The notes under the pieces: model-generated
What the model saw: the letters and a program-made list of their open reading frames with translations, nothing else
Told to the model about the DNA's origin: nothing
Databases searched by the model: none
Assembly: GCA_903835555.1 (NCBI GenBank)
Contig: CAILNN010000167.1
Location: 1 to 39,203, forward strand
DNA: 39,203 bases
From: an uncultured Verrucomicrobiota bacterium
GTDB taxonomy: Bacteria > Verrucomicrobiota > Verrucomicrobiia > Limisphaerales > UBA9464
Direction of reading: 5' to 3'
Position numbers and translations under genes: made by a program
Part shown: piece by piece, positions 34,982-39,203 of the stretch
Numbering within the stretch: position 1 is the first letter of the stretch
Layout: each line of letters starts with the position of its first letter

Positions 34982-35557
34982 CTATAGCCGCTTGGCCAAC
35001 TCCGCTTGACTATGCGCCAGGATTTCGCGGTGCCGCGAGTTCCCGTGGGCATCAATGGTCACCACCGCCGGGAAATCGACAACTTCAAGTTCCCAGATGG
35101 CCTCGGGAGACCCGAATTTCTCCAGAAATGATACGCCACGCACTTTCCGAACGCATTCTGCCAACACCTGAGCGGCCCCTCCGATGGCGTGAAGATAAAC
35201 GCAACCGTATTCCTTGCACGCTGCCATTGTCTGATCTCCCATTCCTCCCTTGCCAATGACTGCCCGAACGCCGAAATCGCGAATGATCTGCGCTTGATAC
35301 GGTTCCTCCCGGATGGAGGTCGTCGGTCCGGCTGCTGTTACTTTCCAATCGCCGTTGGGTTCCTTCATAACCACCGGGCCGCAGTGATAAATCACCCCAT
35401 CATGAAATGAAACTCCATCGGGAAGGAGTCCTCCTTCATGGAGGTACTTGTGCACGGCGTCCCGTCCGGTATAGACAACGCCGCTCAGAGAAACTTCCTG
35501 GCCAACACGCAATCCACGGACAGCGGCCTCTGTCAACGGTGTTTGAAGACGAATCAT
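34982..35557 (-). CDS. Class I fumarate hydratase (or tartrate dehydratase) beta subunit
   Basis: The 191-residue protein is the C-terminal fumarase domain: LSGVVYTGRDAVHKYL, YHCGPVVMK, AAGPTTSIREEPYQAQIIRDFGVRAVIGKGGMG and VDFPAVVTIDAHGNS. With the alpha subunit it forms the 4Fe-4S class I enzyme that interconverts fumarate and malate; sequence alone does not exclude L-tartrate dehydratase. The start MIRLQTPLTEAAVR at 35557 lies directly after the 26-base palindromic element; the longer frame only adds that element and the end of the alpha gene. Confidence 0.9.
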   Translation of the reverse strand: MIRLQTPLTEAAVRGLRVGQEVSLSGVVYTGRDAVHKYLHEGGLLPDGVSFHDGVIYHCGPVVMKEPNGDWKVTAAGPTTSIREEPYQAQIIRDFGVRAVIGKGGMGDQTMAACKEYGCVYLHAIGGAAQVLAECVRKVRGVSFLEKFGSPEAIWELEVVDFPAVVTIDAHGNSRHREILAHSQAELAKRL

Positions 35558-35583
35558 AGGCGAATGCATTTTGAAAACACGCC
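35558..35583 (-). promoter_or_regulatory. 26-base palindromic intercistronic element, copy 2
   Basis: It fills exactly the space between the TAG stop of the fumarase alpha gene and the ATG of the beta gene. On the minus strand the stem GGCG ... CGCC encloses TGTTTTCAAAATGCATT. It is 24/26 identical to copy 1 at 24267-24292. The two differences (G/C near the left end, C/T near the right end) leave a hairpin possible in both copies. Confidence 0.7.
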
Positions 35584-36489
35584 CTAATAGAGCCATCGGG
35601 CAATGGCGTGATCGGCATCCAACTCAATTCCTTGGCGGCGGTAAGCCCAACACATGTAGCTAATACTGACAAAGAATGACGCCGGTAGGCGGTTGGCCGC
35701 GCAAATTTTGACTCCTAACAACGTTGTCTTGCCGCCGAATCCCATCGGACCGATGCCCAATTCGTTGGCCGTCTTCAGGATGTCTTGTTCGAGAGCATCC
35801 AGGCGAGGGTCACTGTTCCGGTCGTCCAACATCCGCAAAAACTGCTGTTTGCTGTACTCGTAGCCGGTTGCTCGATCGCCTCCGATGCAGACACCCAGGA
35901 TTCCCGGCCCGCAGCCTTTGCCCTGCGCCTGGACAACCGCGTCCAATATAACCCGGCGGCAACCGTCCAGATCGCGGTTCGCATGGAGTTTTTCCAACGG
36001 CAGCGAATATTGGGCTCCGACATTTTCGCAGCCGCCCCCCTTGAGCATCAACCGCACTGATACTGTGGGAGAATGATGCTGATGAAAATGAACGGTGGGA
36101 GCCCCCGGTCCCACGTTGGTTCCGTCATTGACACCCGTCAGGGAGTCCACCGAGTTCTGCCGGAGATACCCTTTTTTCGTCGATGCTGTGACCGCCTCCC
36201 GACAGGTCTTTTCAAAGGCTAGTTGGTCAAATCCAATCGGCACATCGACATAGAAAATAATGCTGCCAGTATCCTGGCATATCGGCTGAGACTTCTGTTT
36301 AGCCAGGGCAATATTGCGGTCGATAATTTTCAACGCGCTCTCAGCGATCGTTCCCTTTTTCTCCTCTTCCAGCGACGCAAGGAGTGCGCGATGAACGTCC
36401 TCCGGTATCTCGGCTGACGTTCGGCGAATAAGTTCAACCAGGGATTCGAACAAGGCATTCATTAAACTGGATTCCAAGGTGTAGTCCAT
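35584..36489 (-). CDS. Class I fumarate hydratase (or tartrate dehydratase) alpha subunit
   Basis: The 301-residue protein is the N-terminal fumarase domain that carries the 4Fe-4S cluster. Candidate cluster ligands are Cys71 (SQPICQDTG), Cys154 (KGGGCENVGAQYSLP) and Cys193 (KGCGPGILGV); IGGDRATGYEYSKQQF follows as in the family. Length and order match two-subunit class I fumarases (TtdA-like). It lies 34 bases after prc and 26 bases before the beta gene, all on the minus strand. The enzyme is oxygen-sensitive in most organisms, which would suit low-oxygen growth (inference). Confidence 0.92.
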   Translation of the reverse strand: MDYTLESSLMNALFESLVELIRRTSAEIPEDVHRALLASLEEEKKGTIAESALKIIDRNIALAKQKSQPICQDTGSIIFYVDVPIGFDQLAFEKTCREAVTASTKKGYLRQNSVDSLTGVNDGTNVGPGAPTVHFHQHHSPTVSVRLMLKGGGCENVGAQYSLPLEKLHANRDLDGCRRVILDAVVQAQGKGCGPGILGVCIGGDRATGYEYSKQQFLRMLDDRNSDPRLDALEQDILKTANELGIGPMGFGGKTTLLGVKICAANRLPASFFVSISYMCWAYRRQGIELDADHAIARWLY

Positions 36490-36523
36490 TACGCGACCGA
36501 ATATACCGTTCTAGAGGGCACCA

Positions 36524-39052
36524 CTAGCGCGTTGCAGCAACACCATTTTTCCCCGCCGTTAAACGGATAAAATCCATCATGATACGCTCGGCTTCTTTGA
36601 GGTGAATATCCGTGGCGGTGACGGGTTCGTCCAGTTCCTCGGCATCCGGGTCGGTAGGGGCCTCCACCGGGTCAATTTCCGTTGGGTCACCAATGACGCT
36701 AGCCGGAGCCTTGTTGGTTACTGGAGAGGGTAATCCCTTTTCAGCCGCCTGCTTGAGGCTAATCTCGTAAGTGGTGGGCTGTGTTTCTCGGCGCGCGAGC
36801 AATTCCTTTTTCCTCGCCCGTGACTTGGCCTTGAGTTCTTCCCGCTCTGCACGGCGTTGAGCCTCGCTTAGCGAAACACTCTTTTCAGCCAACGCTTTGC
36901 GGTACCGCTCAATGTCTTCAGCCAAATAGGCAAAGTCTTTGTCCTTCGAGAGGCGTTCGGCTGAACGCTTTTGCAGTTCAGCAAGATACGGTTGAACCCG
37001 ATTTAATTTTTCGTAGTTGGCCTTCGGAATTGTATCATACGCCAAGGCGTTTTCGAGCGACGACTCGCCGACCTCAGCATAGTTGTTCAAGCTCGGCAAC
37101 ACCATGTCGGGGGTGACTCCCTGAAGCTGCGTGCTACCACCATTAGCCCGGTAAAACTTCCGGATGGTGACTTTGACAGCGCCTGGATTCTCAACTCCTC
37201 GGATATAATTGTTCAACTCCTGCACCGTCTGAACGGTTCCTTTGCCGTGGGTTGATTTGTCGCCAACCACCAGAGCCCGACCATAGTCTTGAAGGGCAGC
37301 GGCCAAAATCTCGCTGGCGCTTGCTGAAAACCGGCTGGTCAAGACAATCAACGGTCCGTCGTAGGCAACCGTCTCATCTGTATCGTCATCCACCTGCACA
37401 GAGCCATCCGGATTTCGGACCTGAACAACCGGACCCGACTTGATGAACAAACCAGTGAGGTTGATCGCTTCATCAAGCGAGCCGCCGCCATTCCGGCGCA
37501 AATCCAGGATAACGCCGTCGACCCCTTCCGCCGTCAGTTTCTTGAGCAGCTTGTTGACATCGCCGGTGGTGGTTGATCCAGAGCCCTTGGTATCACCGAC
37601 ACTAAAATTGGCGTAGAAACTGGGAAGGTCGATAACCCCAACGCGCAACGGCTTGCTTCCCTCATTGGTAAACTCCACCAACTTTGCCTTCGCTTGGGCG
37701 TCCTCCAGCTTTATTTCGTCCCGAATCAACGAAACGACTTTCTTGGCTGATGCGTCTGCTCCCGCCGGAATAATCGCCAGACGGACTTCCGTTCCTTTCT
37801 TGCCGCGAATTTGGTCAACGACTTTGCTCAACTTTTCATCGACGACATCCACCATCTCTTTCTCCCCTTGGGCAACACCGACGATTTTGTCGTTAACTTT
37901 AAGCAGTTTCGATTTGTCGGCCGGTGTCCCTGCCCGGATTTCTTTGATAACCGTATAGCCGTCTTCAGAGAATAGCGTCGCGCCAATTCCAAAGAGCCGG
38001 AGGTTCATTCCCATGGCGAACTGATCGAGTTCACGCTTCCCCATATAGTCGGTGTGTGGGTCGTAGGCATGGCCCAGTGCATCCAGCCAGAGCTGAAGGA
38101 CCTCATCCGATTCGAACTGCTTCAAGTTGCGGAGAGTTCGTTGGTATCGGCGCACCAATTTCTTGACGATGGCTTCAGGTCGGGCGGCTTCAATCTCTGA
38201 CTTTACCGGCTGAATAACCGATTCCAGGATTTCATTGGTCCGAACCGGCGTTCCCGCCTTTTCGATGGCGGATTTAAATTGGGAAAGCGTTGAGTTTGCC
38301 AAGACCGTGCCATGCTCAATGCCAAATTTATTGGTCAAGCTTTCGAGGAGGTTGGTGAGAGCCCCGGAAATCAAATTGGTCCGTAATCCAATCACCATCC
38401 CTTTAATTTCGCCGTCATCCAGCTTCTCGGTTAAGTACTCATAGCGCAGTCGATCGATCCAGAGCTTCTTCGCTTCATCCAGGTTTGCCGGGCGAGGCGC
38501 ATCCTTTCGGTTCACGAGCATTTTGTCGTCTGCCGTAAAGTCAAAACTACCCGCCTTAAGCCGATCAATTACGGCCGCGTACGCCTGGTCATATCGAAGC
38601 AGAAATCGATTGAAGATATCGTAGGCAGGTTGCACATCCCGTTTTACTAGGATCAACTCATCGAGATGTTCCCGGACCGGGTCGAATTCCGCCAAATCAG
38701 TCTGTAAAAAATAGAGCCGTTGCGGATCAAGCGCATCCAGATAGCGGTCGAACATCTTCTTGCCGATCTCTGCGTCCAATTTATGTCGCGTGTAATGGCT
38801 GCGTTCAAAAAAACGGCCCACCGTTTGAGCGATTCGCCCATCGTCGGCTGTCGGTGCCAGCGTCAGGGCATTGGTGTAGCGAGCCGAAATGAGGAAATAA
38901 TCCTTGGCTGAAACATCCGTTGCCGCCGGAACAGAAGTGGGAATGTCAACCCTTGCTGTAACAGGCGAGTTGGGAATACCAGCGGGCGAAGTCGGGGCCG
39001 CTTGGCCTCCCGCCAAGGCCGCGAAAAGGCAGACGAACAGCCAAAGTTTCAT
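36524..39052 (-). CDS. prc: Carboxy-terminal processing protease (tail-specific protease)
   Basis: The 842-residue S41A peptidase is exported (signal MKLWLFVCLFAALAGGQAA). The long N-terminal Tsp domain (about 60-340; YFLQTDLAEFD) is followed by a PDZ domain (about 345-435; GIGATLFSEDGYTVIKEIRAGTPADKSKLLKVND). The S41 core holds the likely Ser578-Lys604 dyad (FSASASEILAAALQDY, STHGKGTVQ), with LDLRRNGGGSLDEA before it. The helical C-terminal domain is charged (SLSEAQRRAEREELKAKSRARKKEL) and ends in an acidic stretch. It cleaves proteins with nonpolar C-termini in the periplasm. It is the first gene of the prc - fumarase - M16 operon. It is somewhat longer than the usual 650-700 residues, because of the C-terminal extension. 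Confidence 0.94.
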   Translation of the reverse strand: MKLWLFVCLFAALAGGQAAPTSPAGIPNSPVTARVDIPTSVPAATDVSAKDYFLISARYTNALTLAPTADDGRIAQTVGRFFERSHYTRHKLDAEIGKKMFDRYLDALDPQRLYFLQTDLAEFDPVREHLDELILVKRDVQPAYDIFNRFLLRYDQAYAAVIDRLKAGSFDFTADDKMLVNRKDAPRPANLDEAKKLWIDRLRYEYLTEKLDDGEIKGMVIGLRTNLISGALTNLLESLTNKFGIEHGTVLANSTLSQFKSAIEKAGTPVRTNEILESVIQPVKSEIEAARPEAIVKKLVRRYQRTLRNLKQFESDEVLQLWLDALGHAYDPHTDYMGKRELDQFAMGMNLRLFGIGATLFSEDGYTVIKEIRAGTPADKSKLLKVNDKIVGVAQGEKEMVDVVDEKLSKVVDQIRGKKGTEVRLAIIPAGADASAKKVVSLIRDEIKLEDAQAKAKLVEFTNEGSKPLRVGVIDLPSFYANFSVGDTKGSGSTTTGDVNKLLKKLTAEGVDGVILDLRRNGGGSLDEAINLTGLFIKSGPVVQVRNPDGSVQVDDDTDETVAYDGPLIVLTSRFSASASEILAAALQDYGRALVVGDKSTHGKGTVQTVQELNNYIRGVENPGAVKVTIRKFYRANGGSTQLQGVTPDMVLPSLNNYAEVGESSLENALAYDTIPKANYEKLNRVQPYLAELQKRSAERLSKDKDFAYLAEDIERYRKALAEKSVSLSEAQRRAEREELKAKSRARKKELLARRETQPTTYEISLKQAAEKGLPSPVTNKAPASVIGDPTEIDPVEAPTDPDAEELDEPVTATDIHLKEAERIMMDFIRLTAGKNGVAATR

Positions 39053-39135
39053 GTGGAGTGAGTATGCAACTGATTGTTACGGACGCCAGCCCGTTGTTAC
39101 TGTTCAAAACAAAATCAAGGGCCAGGTCACCTGTA

Positions 39136-39164
39136 TTGACATCCTTACTTTTCCTGTCTACTTT
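39136..39164 (+). promoter_or_regulatory. Consensus-like sigma-70 promoter at right edge
   Basis: TTGACA (39136-39141) and TACTTT (39159-39164) are separated by 17 bases. The predicted transcription start, 6-8 bases after the -10 box, falls on or next to the ATG at 39171, so the message may have no leader. Confidence 0.7.
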
Positions 39165-39170
39165 CCGTGC

Positions 39171-39203
39171 ATGCGCCAGCCCCGTCTGAAGCTCGATTCG
39201 CGA
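39171..39203 (+). CDS. Start of a gene cut by the window edge
   Basis: Eleven codons are visible, MRQPRLKLDSR, directly downstream of a strong promoter. The Arg/Lys-rich start resembles the first residues of REP-associated Y1 (HUH) transposases that I remember from this phylum, which continue into a YHCxSR motif, but eleven residues cannot prove it. Confidence 0.4.
   Translation, partial: MRQPRLKLDSR

Noticed and set aside
35558..35596. Longer start for the fumarase beta subunit (MALLGRVFKMHSPM...)
   Set aside because: It would translate the 26-base palindromic element and overlap the alpha gene; the same spurious GRVFKMH stretch appears before the Rieske fusion gene, which shows that it is the element and not protein.
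1..39203. tRNA, rRNA, CRISPR array, prophage or IS element
   Set aside because: I looked for cloverleaf-like sequences, evenly spaced direct repeats, and integrase or transposase proteins, and found none inside the window; only the cut gene at 39171 might belong to a transposase.

Overview
The window looks like a chromosomal segment from a member of the Verrucomicrobiota, probably of the Pedosphaera/Limisphaera type. This is an inference from three things. A lone DUF1559-type prepilin-like protein carries the [17 protein letters not shown] helix. Secreted proteins end in FYRLQ- or FFRVR-like C-termini. The gaps between genes are full of short dispersed palindromic repeats whose spurious translations (MVERSDTTG, SARGLAQSKTW) are familiar from that group. 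I see no phage, plasmid, CRISPR array, rRNA or tRNA gene.

Left part (1-8542): the tail of a TPR protein runs into the antisense of a small membrane-anchored protein. Next come the prepilin-like protein, a CFA-synthase-like methyltransferase, and a pterin cluster (pterin carbinolamine dehydratase, FolB, and a HAD-Nudix fusion in an apparent operon with folB). A minus-strand operon follows: a LON-substrate-binding-domain protein overlaps the first of two ABC-2 permeases, with no ATPase gene nearby. A membrane-anchored coiled-coil protein is divergent from it.

Middle part (8543-22437): a secreted PQQ-like beta-propeller, a Gfo/Idh/MocA oxidoreductase divergent from acetyl-CoA synthetase, a sodium:solute symporter, a TolB-like propeller, and a 1134-residue transglutaminase/amidoligase protein. 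After these lies a broken PNGase F-like secreted glycosidase with an L-type-lectin-like N-terminal domain. It carries both a frameshift and an in-frame stop.

Right part (22438-39203): a minus-strand redox operon (YHS-domain protein, small membrane protein, ferric-reductase-like/Rieske fusion, Cys-motif membrane protein). A 1049-residue secreted protein with two tandem modules follows, ending at a very clear intrinsic terminator. Then come a serine hydrolase and a double ABC-2 permease. The last operon is prc - class I fumarase alpha - beta - M16 peptidase, also on the minus strand. At the right edge a new plus-strand gene begins, with a consensus-like promoter whose predicted start site falls on the ATG.

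The most notable unexplained signal is a 26-base palindromic element. It fills exactly the gap between a TAG stop and an ATG start in two unrelated operons (24267-24292 and 35558-35583), with 24 of 26 bases identical. The HAD-Nudix/FolB linkage is the best lead on an enzyme function: a candidate for the two poorly defined dephosphorylation steps of folate synthesis.
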